64,000 nucleotides of DNA from positions 602,995 through 666,994 of the forward strand of contig VXAU01006138.1 in NCBI GenBank assembly GCA_013399695.1, written 5' to 3'. The translations under genes and the position numbers were made by a program. The notes below the pieces were generated by a model. The model saw only the letters and a list, made by a program, of their open reading frames with translations. It ran no database searches and was not told the origin of the DNA. This document shows, in pieces, positions 38,323 to 51,700 of the stretch (its first letter is position 1; every line of letters begins with the position of its first letter). This DNA comes from Formicarius rufipectus (taxonomy: Eukaryota > Chordata > Aves > Passeriformes > Formicariidae).

Positions 38323-41300
38323 TCTCCATGGGCTAAATTTTACCAATACTGAGCATTCACAGCCTTAAGCAAAATCATGCCATAAAAACTCACCCAGTAT
38401 CTAAAGTTGTCTAAATACAAACATATTTAAATACAAAGATAAAACACAGCCTGCCACACTATCTTACAAACAAGGCCTATAAAAACATATAACTTACCCA
38501 CGAAAAGGCAATGCACAGGCTGCCTTCTCACATCCCAGAAATGCAAATCACAGCATTCCTCATCCCTGCTGGATCCACTTACAAAGGCAGGGAAGGATAA
38601 TAACTAAATATGATTGTTCAACTTAATTGCTAGCACACAGTATCTAAATAGCATTTTGGCATGATGTCACAGATCTACCACTGCCATACATGGTGCCAGG
38701 TCCTTAACAAATAGGTGTGTGACAACGAGGGGCAGGCCAGAGCCCTTATAAAGCAAATTGTTTCTTTCTCATAGTTTTACCATTTGCCATAGGCTGTGAG
38801 TAGAAGTATTAAAATCTAAAGCTAATACACAGGAGGTTTGTTTATTGCTCTGCATGGACCAAAGAAGAATTTCCTGCATATGACATTGAAGGCCGAGTGC
38901 ACAGAAATTCCTCTGAAGTCTGCGGAGCATTGAACAGACCCTGCTCTGTATTAGGCTTTTTCTCACATATCTGTGTTTTGAATTTTAACACAGCTGTGAA
39001 AGAAGGAAAAAAAAAAAGCCCCACCAATAAGTTTGCCAATTGGGCATTCAAATGTCAGAGACAGAAGTTTGGTGAGGAGATGAGTTTGCTGTGGGCAGAC
39101 TGTGTCAAACAGCCAGTGACATCACTGCCTGTGCTGTCTCCATCACAGTTTTCCAGAACAGGATTACGGTGATGACAGATTCCATTCCAAAACTCCCAGG
39201 CAGCTCTTTACATAGATGTTAGCAGAACAAAAGCATGACACAAGATTTCCTCTCCCCATTAAGCAGCATTTGAAGTTTTCTAATCCTCACCTTGGGAAAA
39301 GCATTGGAGAACCATATGGACTTGCTGAAATCTCACAGGATGTCCTGTTTCGTAGCTAAACCCCCAAGTCAAGGAACCTCTGTGGGGCAGAGAGGGCAGA
39401 GGAAGCATGTTGTGCCTTTTATTGATAAGAAGAGACCAGGGAGAGCCTCCGAAGTTATGCCCATCACCACCCAGTCCGACTGACACATGTTCCATAGAAG
39501 ACTTTTCTAGTGATGGATTTGGGCGTAATGGGGAGTAGAAAAACAGAAAAAGCATCACTAGAAAATTCTTCAGTAGCCACAAATAAGTAACAAATCTTAA
39601 AAATTCTTCTACAGCAATATTTAAAAATTTAGGCCTCCCCAGTGTAAGGAATGTGCTGTGTTTCAGAAATGCTTTTTTTCACTTTTAACCGCAAGCAAAG
39701 GGTTGTAGAAAGAAAGTATTACATTGCCTGGCATTAACAGGCATGTCACTGCAAGTAAAACCAGTTTCACATCTTGGGTAGTTTGAGAAGCACATAAATA
39801 CCATGACTGTCTGTTTCTTCTTGATGTCCTTGTATAATTGATCTTGAGTTAGGAACTTTGCATTCCAGCAGAAGCCTGGATTAAAAACCTAGACCAACAA
39901 CAGTCAGCCATCAATCTTGAGGCAATCTATCCTATCTGCAGCCATTTGTATCAGCCATTAGCTATTCAGTAACTCAGGAAGAGATCATCTTTCAAAGAGA
40001 ATAAATGCTCAGTGCATATCCCCATTCATTCCTTCTATTCTTTTGCTAATTCCCACCTATTACTCCCTCAGCACTTGCAGTGAAATCTCATGCTCATTGC
40101 TTTGGTCATATTTATATACCTCATTACTAAGCATCAGAAAAGAACTAATTGCTTTCTTTTTTTCCAGATATGATTTCCAACAAAACTTTGAGAGCGAATT
40201 TTCCAAAACCATTTCAAATCAGAATGCAACAGCACCTTCAGCAGGCATCCATGACTCCTTGCTTCTCAGTTATATTGCTTTCTCCTAACATCATTCCTGA
40301 AGTGCAGTGTGGCACTGGGGCAGCAGTGTTAAACACAACCCGGGCTTCTTTCTCAGTGCCAAGGCAGAGCAAAACGAGAGGTTAGTTAATATAAAGGAGA
40401 CAAAGGCTTTCTATCCAAAAAGGTATCGCTTGAAAAATCCTGAAACTGTGTCTGAAAATATTATCATTTTAAATGCATACATTTTAGTAAGAGAACATTC
40501 CAAATTCACGTTGAAGGTCAGTTACGCTGCTTTCCTGTCTGGACTGAGGACCAGGAAAAGAGATGCCCATTGCTGGATCTTTTCACCACTCCTCTGTCTC
40601 TCCCAAGGCAAATCCCTGCTTCATCCAATGCCCCAAACAGCCTCATCAGCCAAGTTTCTGGCTGCAGCTGAGTCAGGACTGCAAACTCAGCCTGGATGTC
40701 TGTTCCTCTGTTTATATACCAATACAAAAAAGAAAGAGACTCTTACCCTTTCCTCTGCTGAGACAGCTGGGCACGAGCACATTATCCACTGCACGTGTTT
40801 ACAACATCAGCACACAGCAGACACACCCTGCTGCACTTCCTAAATAATTCTCTTCCTCCAGTTAGTCTTCTTAATTGTTTAGGTAAAACTTTCCAATTGT
40901 CAGCTCTCCTCTGGGTATTCCCATTGGAATTCTGGTTCCTAAAGACCTACAATAGGCTAAATTGACTTCTATTACTTTGGGATCAGTCATTAAAGTTGTC
41001 ATGTTAGTTGTTTTCTTTTTTTTTTTCAGAAAACAATAATAGGTTTTAGAATGTTAATAATTTTTTTTTTAAAGTACATTACACTGAAGATCTTCATGAC
41101 CACATGAAGACTGTGATTACTTGGCTTATGATCTTTCACTTAGTGCACCTTGTTGAACGACTCCTCCAAAGGCAGAAGTGGTCCCAAAGTAGTCACTCGT
41201 GGCAGGCACAACACCCCACCCTCCTCCTGCAATCCAGTAAACAAGAACAATGATAAAGCAAAATGACCTCTTTACAGCCAGAGCTCAAACTGCATTTGTA

Positions 41301-43162
41301 AGGCATGAGGTTCACACCATTTGCTGTTAAAGATAACAAATTATCTCAAGAGATGCTTCTTAACTTTGTATAAAGGGAAATCCATTTGATCAAGCCATGA
41401 GAAATGCAATTTTCAAAGTCCAGGAAAGTAGTCTGGTGCCTAATCATGGCAGAGGAGTCAAACCTTACAGGGTCCTCTTTAAATTCTTAGTGTAAACAGT
41501 CGTATTTCTTAGCCAGAAACAGCAACACTGGAGTAAAAAGGTCTAAGTTATTTGAAGATTTTTCCCCTAATATAATAAAGTGAATTAATTTATTTTTTTT
41601 AAATGAAGAATCATGCATTTTATGACCGGCTTTACTTTAAAAGAATCTCATATGCACAATTAAGATATTAAGCATGTGCCCAAAATATGTTGTTAGGAAT
41701 TTAAGTGTGCCAGTACTGACAAATCATTGGCACTTAACAGTTCTGTCTTTAAAATCATCATAATTTGACTTCAGAGCACTGCAAAGAGCTAAAAAAAGAT
41801 TTTAAGAGCTGGAAAATGACTTTTCTTTCCAGGCTGCTCAGAGAACTGTACATTCGTTGTGCTTTTGAAAGCAATGTGACTCGTGAAACTGGCAACTTTC
41901 CCATCTATAGCTTCTTAGAGATGTTTATAGCACGTGATATTTTAATTGCCTGATGACAAAATTATTTGGAAATAGATCAGTTTCACAATGCATTTGCTTC
42001 ATATTTTAAACACGAAGCATGAGGTCTGCGTAACGCTGAGGTCTAGACATAAGCTTGATAAAACAACACAAATGTTAGGGGAGGAAGTCTATAATCCACC
42101 ACCCTTAATGCATCATGATCCTATTACATGAGCTCAGGTGTTGGTAGGGATTCAGTGTGTCCAGTAACCACCCAGGTGCTTGGACAGGCCTCACAGATGA
42201 ACCCTCATTAGGGCCTGACATTCTACCTAAGCCATGTCTTCTTAAGGGCTGTTATCTCTGTTTTCTACTGAACAAACCCCTGGCAGCTTCTAAACAACTA
42301 CTGTTATTTGAAATAGGAAGCTACTGAACAAAGAAGACAGATTTGTTAAAAAAAAAAATGTATTGTCCCTTTGCAGTCAAATTACAACACTGTGTGCTGA
42401 TTTGAATGAATCAGGCCTCAGAATTTCATCCAACAAACATTCAAACTGATTGTTTTTCTGTATATACAGAGAAATGTTTATTAAGTAGAGTCTCTTCCTA
42501 AACCCACAGAACCGATTAGATCTGAGTGGGCTGTCTGCTGCCTCCTGAGCCAGTTTTGATGTGTAAAATACTAAAATGGCTTTGGAAATTCTTGTTTGGG
42601 GGATTGACTGACTGTTGCATTTTTAAACCTGGCTTATACAGAAACCGTATTGGACATGCCTGTGTTGCCAAACTCCTGCAGCTTTGGCACTGATGCCTCA
42701 CTTTCTATGAGCACATAATAGACAATCCAAGCTGTTAACCCACACCGACAGATTTGCTGAGGACATCCCACCTTTTTAACAGGTAGTCAGGAAAGCTGAC
42801 TCGCTTGGTGTGTACATTCAACAGAGAGGGGAAAAGAGAAGAGCGTTTCACGGAAGCTTTTTAATTGGGAACTCCTTTTATTTCCTAAACTTTTGGCTTG
42901 TCTGTCTTACTTTAAAATTATCTTACCAGGGTACAAAGTTAACCTCAAGAGATCAATTTAAGTTAGAACAAGGTAAAAAGTCAATACAGCACACCGTTTT
43001 AGACTCTTGAAACTGTTTATCCAGTATGCTGTGTGTTTCACCATCTAATGGATTTTTTTGTTTTATTTTACAATGCATAACATACACTATACTTCATACA
43101 TGCACAACTCAGGGCATCTGCTCCAACTGCTATTAACTGTGCTTGGTGTCTTGCAAATTCAG
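38323..43162. other. Non-coding unique DNA, no gene seen
   Basis: Unique AT-rich DNA. A 178-codon frame at 40307-40843 (+) is the longest outside low-complexity DNA, but it overlaps other frames on both strands. Its first part follows a run of frames after a fair acceptor ('tttctttttttccag', ending 40168). Nothing in it resembles a known protein. T- or A-runs lie at 41019-41028, 41061-41071 and 42349-42358. Confidence 0.5.
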
Positions 43163-45160
43163 GTCCTGCTGAAATACCTGAAAGCAAACTCTCCTATGAA
43201 CATGAACTTGATGTACTGCAACTGGAGTTCGAAACGGTGAGTCTGTCAGTTATTTGTATATAGGAAAAACATGGGCCCCACTCCTGAACTGGGATTTTAC
43301 TGGAATGCTGTGGCAGAAAAGGAGTCACACCAGTGCTCCTTACTGTATTAGTAAGGAGCTGTACCTGTACCAACACGAGTAGGTGTCACTGTAATTTATT
43401 CCTTAATGGGATTTCCTCTCTGGTACTTCCCCAGCTCTGTGGCCTTGTTTATCAGTGCAGTAGTGCTTGTAAGAAAACACGCTTGTATATTCCACAACCT
43501 ACATCACATCCTCACACAGAGCCTGGGTAGCCAGACACCCTGAAATATGGAATGTGCATTGGCAATGATGCTCCATAAAATTTCAAAGCCTGAGGTCTTT
43601 TCACAGCCTGACAGATTTTCCCATATAGCTTTCCACATTCCTAGTGTAACCCAATACAGGCACTGCAGGCTTAATGATACACAGAGACTCCTTCAGGAAA
43701 GCTTGGGAAAAGGGAGCCTTGGAATATTACACTCTGCTCTAACTATTCCGCAGGTGACTGAAAGCTGTAAAGCCCATTTTTTTAACTCGGGAGGAGACAG
43801 GCAGAAAAACTAAAATTGGGACAAAACTAGCAACTAGAAGTGTCTGGCAATGACCTATCACCACTCTCAAACACTACATCTTATGGAAAATAAAAATACT
43901 TTGGTACTTGCCAATCCTGGAAGAAGCAGAAGCAGAATTTCAGCAGACACGAGTTAACACTGTTTTTGCATTAGGTGCATCAATAGATTTAATTGTAAAT
44001 AGATAAAATGTAACTGCTAACCACAAGGAGCATGAAAGCACATTTCTACCAATTAACTCTCCTCTATCTTTTTTCTATTTACCAGCTGTGTGCCTGCCAG
44101 CCACGGCTTAGACATACACCCAGTGCAGTCCCAGTCACAAGAAATGTGTGTGCAACCCATACCAGCACTCAGAAAATGAGAGCCCCGCCGAGTCAGGCCC
44201 TCAGCAGCATTCAAAGCACACAGAAACATCCCAGAGTAGAGCCAGGGCAGGCACACTCTGCCAGGGCTCCCCAGGCCATGGGTCCTCCAGGTCAGATCCT
44301 GAAGGTAAAGCAGAGCATCCTCGGAGCTGTACTGCTTCCCATCAGCTGTCAGTGGCTCAGAGCTAGTGCAGGTCTCAGGCATCGCTGGGGCATTTTGACC
44401 ACACTCCCTTGCCCTCAGCTCTGTAACCTGTGGAGCATAGGAACTGCTACAGCAACAGAAGGACTGACTCACTTGTAGACTGTCTCATGGTACAGATCCA
44501 TGTGCAAACCACCTCCAGCACAGCCAAGAACCAGGGCCAGGATGACTAATAAAGACCTCCTGAGCAGCCACTGCACGTAGGAAGAGGACTGAGTACAAGG
44601 GGTTTTCAAACAAAATAATACATAATATACCCCAGCTCATACACTGTGCCCACGTTAGGGCTGGGAAAGCTTCAGCTGGTAACGTTTGCAGTAGATATTG
44701 TGATCCAAAGAGGGAGTGCATAGTCCCCAATCTAACAAAACCTCACGTCTCTGTTATTCAAAATTATCTGTTAAAAACTATGTGCAGCCCTGTTATTATA
44801 GTTGTACTATATTTTCCTTAAGGAAAACAAATACGGTTAAATTACACCAGGAAGTACTAGTATACACTTTCAAATCACACCATTCTTAAAAGGCCCAGAT
44901 TTTTATTATCTTCATTATTCCCTGGGGAAATAATGAGGAAGATCTCCATTTCCTTTATATTTTGCACTCTCGAAAGTGTGATAGCCATAATTTTGTAATG
45001 CAGGATGAACAGGATGGCTTCCCAAGTCCTGCAGAACTGGAAGAAAACCTATATGAATCCACAGAATTGAAACAAAGTGCTATTAAAGCTGCTTTGAATG
45101 CATAAGAAGTTTAGTAGGAAACAAGATCTCAATTGATTTCTAAGTAAAAAAAATTAAATT

Positions 45161-45184
45161 ATTCAATTAATTAATTATTTGAAT
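45161..45184. repeat. AT-rich palindrome with TAATTA cores
   Basis: 'attcaattaattaattatttgaat' is nearly self-complementary and contains overlapping TTAATTAA/TAATTA sequences. TAATTA is the generic homeodomain core, but in AT-rich DNA such sites are common by chance. Confidence 0.6.
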
Positions 45185-46077
45185 ATTTATGCAATAAAGA
45201 ATTAGAAGACTTGTTTCTTAAAGGCAATATTATCTACAAGCTCAACTTTGCACACAACATCAAAGAATAGTGATGATTGACTGAAAGAAAAAAAATTAAT
45301 CACCGTGCCTACTTTCCAGTTGCTCATCATCATAGGTATATCTGCACATCAAGTAGACAACATTTCACCTTCCCTTTGTGGTTTGCTGGGGTTGTCAGAA
45401 TCATAATTAAAATTAAGAACCACAGATAAAGACAGGATGTTAGTTACATCTACATTTAATGTATTGTCTTCTGGGTAGATTTCCAATCAAAGACATGAAT
45501 TTCAGGCTGTTTTATACATTGATCATCCACCATAAATAAAATGTGAGGCTAAGATTAACTGACCTTACATTTACCCTGCTCCACTGCATAAGCACAGACC
45601 AGGCCTCATGTCTGACTTGTAGGAGGCTCCAAAACACAAAATTATAAGGGCTGATTATCAGTTATTAACAACGAGCCTGTGGAAGTGTGAGAGACGTGAA
45701 TGGGCCAGAAAGTCTGCATGGGAATACTGTAGGTTTTTACCCAGCTGAACTCTGACACCATCATGTGAGCGACTAAGAGACATAGAAGTAAGTATATGTA
45801 CCAGCAACCTTCACTTGTTCGTGACATAGAAATTTATCGAAAAACAAAGGGGGTTCTTTTAAAAGATGGTTGGGCTAAGGACAGCACATTACTCAAGTAA
45901 GGCAATACAGTTTTCCTATTTTGACTGCAGAAAAATTCAGTCCTTTAAAGCAAATTGAGCTGTGTATGTAGTAAGATTTAGGATGCTTGACTTGATATAA
46001 CACCCATTTAAAGGCAGACAGTTCACTTGGAACAATTTATTTCCTTTTGCATGGTAAGTTAACCCAAAAATCCTAAG

Positions 46078-46120
46078 TCACTATGGCTTTGGGCAAGTAG
46101 TTAAATCCTTCAGTGTCCTA
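46078..46120 (+). mobile_element. MIR-like ancient SINE relic
   Basis: 'ctatggctttgggcaagtag' followed by 'ttaaatccttcagtgtcct' follows the MIR pattern 'tgaccttgggcaagtcacttaacctctctgtgcct'. Very short and diverged, so moderate confidence only. Confidence 0.45.
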
Positions 46121-48651
46121 GTAAGGTCCTCTCTTAAGGCTAGAAATGAAGGTACCTTGCATGGCTTTGGTGTTGAGCCTCACTCCATGTCAGCTGACAC
46201 CTCAACATACAGACCAGCAGGTTGTCCAGCACCACATTTCACGTATCAAGGCTAGGCCACTGGCACTCCTAAACTGCCCAGCAAGTGGATTCCCTACAGT
46301 TTATCCAGATCATTTAATTGGCACAAGCCCATAAGTCTGTTCCCAACAATAAGCCCATGCCCAAGTTGGATAGGAAATCATTTGACTCAGTTGTCATTTG
46401 TTGCCCTCTGTCAACACGTGGCTTTCTGAAGAATCTTCGCTTGGTTGAAGTCTTGACAGGTCATTTCTCTCTCATCGGATTCCAAGGTAAAAGCTGCTCT
46501 AGCTCCATTTACCTTATCCAGCCCTCTCCATTGTCAATTCAGATCTGAAAAAGCCTTTTGAAGTGTCCTAGTCCTCTTTTCTTGTGTCAGGAAACCTTCG
46601 GGACAGTTTATAATCTATATAAGCATTAAGACAGGACCACAAAATGAATCGTATTAATATAATTACAACCAGTAAAATCATCAAAAGGGCTGATTCCATA
46701 TTTAAGCTAGAATAATGAGGTAATGTGAAAAAAATACTCTAGGAGATCTAATTATATAATGCAGTATTCAGTTCTACACGGCCAGCCCAGCAGTTCCTCC
46801 AACATTCCAATCAAAGTGATCTCACGAGCATGTGAGAGAAGAGTCCAGCTGACAGATTTGGGACATGTAACGTACCATTTAGTCAAGAGGCCCCATGTGC
46901 TATTCATAAAGAATTAACAACTCTTATATTGACAATGATGGTATTGTCAGAAGACCTTTGGAAGGGATAAAAAACCTCCATAAACTCTGTCTCTGTGAAG
47001 TTGGACTTTTTTTTTTTTTGCCCCTTTTTTCCAATGCTGATGTAATCTCCAAACATCTCCAGCAGCAGCTGCTCAGCGAAACCAGGCACCTTCTCACTAG
47101 TCCCTTTCAGCAGCACACGCAGCACTTTCCAGCTCCCCCAAGACAATCAGGGCCTTTCTTTCACCAATTAGCTATCACTTCAAGAGTCCTGCGCTGTCCA
47201 ACGAGCTCTTAAGAATGGTCTTTGCAGGAAACAACACTGGAGGAGCTTTTCTTATTCCCTAGACAAATGAGAAGGGGAAGAAGGGGAGGGGGGTAGGAAG
47301 AAAAAATCACAAGAAAACAAATCAGAACACAGAAGCTGTCCAAAATTCATTGCCCATTTAGTACACCGACAGAAATGTCTTCAAGAGCCAAGGCTAGAGC
47401 AAGGCACACACAAAAATGTGCTCCCACTTTCTTTGGGAGATAGTCTGTTTAGTCAAATATGTTAAAAAGGTTTCATAGAAAGAAGTACTCTCGTTGCAAC
47501 AAGTCTCTGAGCTGTACAGACTAAAAGGGAAAGAAAGTCCTGAAGGATTATGCTCTATTTCCTTACTTGGCTGTCCAAATGTAAAGCAGCATTATTTGAA
47601 GTAGACATTATAGGAGAGGACTCGGTTTAGCTCACTTAAAATATATATGGATTGGTGAAATGAGTCATTACTGGAACTGCTAAGGTCTTTTCAAACTCAC
47701 TCCGCTAGCAAGCTCCTTTCCCCAGAAACCATACTTTCCATCTAAAAAGAAATTAAAGTCTGATTCAGAGATGTAAATCTTTGGGAATTATATGTTCTTT
47801 TTCCTTTAAAATCAGGGAATAGGTATAGTAATACCTTGAAGTCCTTGTAGATGCCAAGGCCTCATTAGAATTAGTACAGCTCCAGGATCCAGTTCAAGAA
47901 GAAAACAAGGAACTTTTACAGATGTTTAAGCAAGACCTTGCCTAGGCCTGGACAAGTAAAGCTGTGAAGGCCAGAACAGGAAGGATCAGCAGTAATGACT
48001 TTGACGTGATCCAAGCAATAGCCTGGCTGCTTCCCTGATTTTCAAAAATTCTGCATTAAACCAAATATCATACCAGAATATCGACTGCCAATATTCTCTC
48101 AAAGCACTATTTTCTGGTCAAATTTGCCCTTGATTGGGATAACCTCACGAGAGTCAACACGTTGCTTTCTAGAAGGCCAACACAAATACATTTACATTGC
48201 AATTAAAAACAAAAATAGTCTGTTCCCTTTTATTGACTGTATCAGAAGCAAAGCCCTGTCTTTGTAAACAGTTAAATGGCACAGCAAAGCAAATACTCTG
48301 AGGGGTTTCAGGAGTTTGTTTGCACTAATGGGTGCTCTCAACTACCACATGGATTTTTGAGTGTAGTTGGAAAGTGTCAGGACTGATCAGAAAGCTTAAA
48401 AGGAAAGAAAGTCTGATGTACTACCCTACGTTCATTTCTGAAGGAATGTGAATCAACTAAAATTCCTCTGCACAGGAAGGCTCAACCAAGGGATGGGTAC
48501 ACACAGTCAGGATTAAGAAGGAATCTTTGTGGAGGTGCACTGAACAATGAGAGCCTTTTTATACCTACAGATTTCAAAAGATTCCTTTAAGGAACTGCTC
48601 CTTTCAACTAGCAAAGATTTTGCTGAAAAAATGCAGCAGGCTGGAGAAAAC

Positions 48652-48702
48652 AAATATATATATATAGATATAGATATATATCATACACATATATATATAT
48701 TA
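48652..48702. repeat. (TA)n / (TAGATA)n microsatellite
   Basis: Alternating TA with interspersed TAGATA and 'catacacata' units over about 50 bp. Likely to vary in length between individuals. Confidence 0.88.
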
Positions 48703-51700
48703 CTAGGGCCACCTGCAGCTATAGGGAAAAGGATGAAAGAGATCCAAAAGGTCTATCAGCTTGCCCTCAAGCAAGATCAACTATGCAATTCCTGACAGCT
48801 GTTTCTCTAACCTGTTTTTTTAAGAGACTCCACAGATGAGAAGAAAGGAAATCATCATCTCATGTGAAAGGGATTTCAGTAGGAAAAACAGTTTGACAAA
48901 CTCTTCAGTGATTCCATTTGCTACAACACAACCACTGTCAGCTACAGCCAGGGGGTCTACATTACATACTCGCTTGGGCCACCGGCTCATTTTGTAGCTG
49001 TAAAACAACAGCTAATGACACTAGCCAGCAACAAAATAATAACAAATAATTAGCTAATAACATGAAATAACAAATGTATGGATCGAGGAAATCACATCTG
49101 CCTTTTTTCAGAAAAGCAATATCTGTCCATCTGGATGGATGTGATTCCTATACCTGAAAGTGCATCTTTGGTGACAAGCATCTTCCTTTCCCCACTGTGT
49201 GTATGCCAGCAGGATTGCTGGGAGCCACCAGCGGGATTTCCCAATATCCATATCAGCTAAGGGGGCTGTCAGGAAATCCAGCACCTCCCATCAGCTCCGG
49301 TCCAATCTGCCCGCCGTGAGAAGCCCGCTGGCTATCCAAGGGCACGCGAGGAATGAATTGGGGGTTCATCGCAGTGCCAGGGGAACAGGTGCCTCCTCCC
49401 CAGGCTCACAAGTGGCTCTCAGCCCTGTGCTCCCCGAGGGGTGTCAAAGGGGAGCAGAGCCCGCCCATCCCTGGCGCCTGGCACCGGGACAGGCTGGCAC
49501 AAGGGGGGCACGGCAGCTCCCCGGCCCCGCATGCCACGGCTGTTAGCTTGGCACTCCCCACCCGCGCTGCCTTCGTTCCCACAGAGGAATGCTGCTGGGG
49601 ATGGAGGCTAGTGCTGTCCTGCTGGGATTTCACTGCTTAGGACAGATTTCCTCCCTCATAAAATTCATGGCACTGCACAAGCAGGACGAATCTACACGCC
49701 AGATAAAAACTGGCATGGCTAGACTTTGTAAAAGGCAGTTTAACTCAGGCAGTTTTCTTCTATTCTTTGTGAAGCGCTTTGAGAATGAGTGAGGAAAAGT
49801 ACTACATAAACCCTACACATAGATAATTTCTGTTTGAATTTCCCCAAATTTACTTTTTCACACAACAGATGTTCCTAATGCTTGGCACAATTTATAATGA
49901 TTTGCCTTTGCTGTATCACTCATAAAAGCAGTCTCTCTGTTCAGAGTTTATTTTGTTAAAATTGCTTTTCAACGAGTCATCTCCCTAGAGAACAATGGCA
50001 TGACAGAACAGTATTCCTGACGGGTGATATTTTATTACTAACATGTGTTTCCATCACATAACCAACATTATTACCCTATACTGCTACAAATATTTATGAA
50101 AATCCTCTAATTTGAAATTATTTTTGAACTTCCATGTTTTGCTTTACTTTTAAATTTTTACAAAATTAATGGTTCTGTGTGCCCATTGAAGGGTAGATTA
50201 GCTAAAAAAAAAAAAAAAAGTATGTATTATGCAGTCTTGCTGACTTTTAAAATGTAAGGCAACAGATTTCACATCTAGTTTTCCAGTTTCCTTATAAAGA
50301 AGTCTATCTCCTAAAATATCACTACATTAAAAATATCTTATGAATTTGCAAGCCACAAAGTAGACAATACAACAATAATCATGAAACACCCACTGTTACC
50401 ATCAGTTTGAAATATATCCTGAAACAGAAACAAATTAGAATTAAAAAATAGAACATTTGACTTACCATATTTACCACACATTGAAAAGTCAGGATATCCA
50501 CAAATGAAAACAGCAAAGAGTTGCAGGTGTTGGCATGGCTAACAAAAAGTTCCCAGTTCTTTGTTAAGAGAAAAAGTTCAAGACCAGCACTTATCTCTGA
50601 GAATCATGTGCCTTCCATTGTTATCAGAGCCAAAAGGCACCTTGCTCCAGTTTACACACGTGAAATCTCCTGAACAAACATTCTGCGTCACTCTGAAAAC
50701 AAAATACCACTTAAAAAGACCCAGATCAAGGTCTCCACACATTTAGAGGGCAAAACTTGACATTCACAGTCAATTCCTGCTTCAAATGAGTTGTGATACC
50801 ACACACACATGTCAAGATCATTCCACCTTGCATTGAGTTGCAGTCAATACCTACCCCACTGGTTTTCCACTGGAAAATCCCCAGCTAACTCATTTCTCCC
50901 ACTAGTTAGTTCGATATACCAATTTCCAGGACCCAGAAAATCGAGGACAGAAATAAGATATTTCATCTATTACATATTTCTTCCCTTAAGACTAATTTTA
51001 GTGTCCATAAAACCAGAAGTGTTTGCAAAACTCAGCTCATCCTCAAAGGCCTCTCAGTCAAAAGTAAAATGTAATTGCAAAAGAAAGGGCACAGATGACA
51101 GGAAACAACAAAAATAAAAGTGAGAGGAAAGGACTGGGAGGAAATTACACAAAAACTTAAAAATCCATCTTAAAAGTGATTACCCAAAGACATCTGAATT
51201 TTAGAACAACTTGATGAGACCTCTGCAGTTATGCAGCTGTCGTTCCATGATCACCTCCATATGCTGCTCGATGCGGCAATGCTCAGCAGTAGATATCTTG
51301 GTTCCCTTTCATTTATAGGAATTTCTTATTAGAAATGTGATCAGAACATGACCTAATAGTAGCAGAACAGATATGATACTTTGTCACATCAATTAATATC
51401 GTAATATCAAAAAAGTTCACCTAACTGTGAACAAACATGAAAACACAAATATATCTAGTGAATCAAAGGAAAAATACTAGAACAGATATTTAGGATTTAT
51501 GTTACAAAGTTCAGAATACCTTGTTATCAACACAATTTTTATTATTACTATGTCTATTTCCCTCTTTAGTGATCAGAGACCATAAACAAATTGCTAAGTC
51601 TTTACACTCAGCTAGATGCATAATTTCTTGGTTGGAAAGAACCTAAATTTCTTTTTTTTTCCTGAGGAAACTAAGGAATTACCACTCAATTTGATAAAGC

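Larger units (their letters stand above)
43237..48651. other. Non-coding DNA; MIR relic and AT palindrome inside
   Basis: Between 44112 and 44478 the composition is higher in C and A, and three frames are open at once on both strands (see findings). From 44700 on, the sequence is AT-rich. It includes the palindrome at 45161-45184, the MIR-like relic at 46078-46120 and a T-run at 47008-47020. No gene or RNA gene is recognised. Confidence 0.5.

Noticed and set aside
40307..40843. 178-codon + strand open frame
   Set aside because: Overlapped by other frames on both strands, no recognisable domain, and the length is within chance expectation for 64 kb on six frames.
51625..51660. 'ttggttggaaagaacctaaa' resembling a reverse-oriented CR1 end
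   Set aside because: Only about 20 bp match and the 'cacagaatcat' tail expected beside it is missing.
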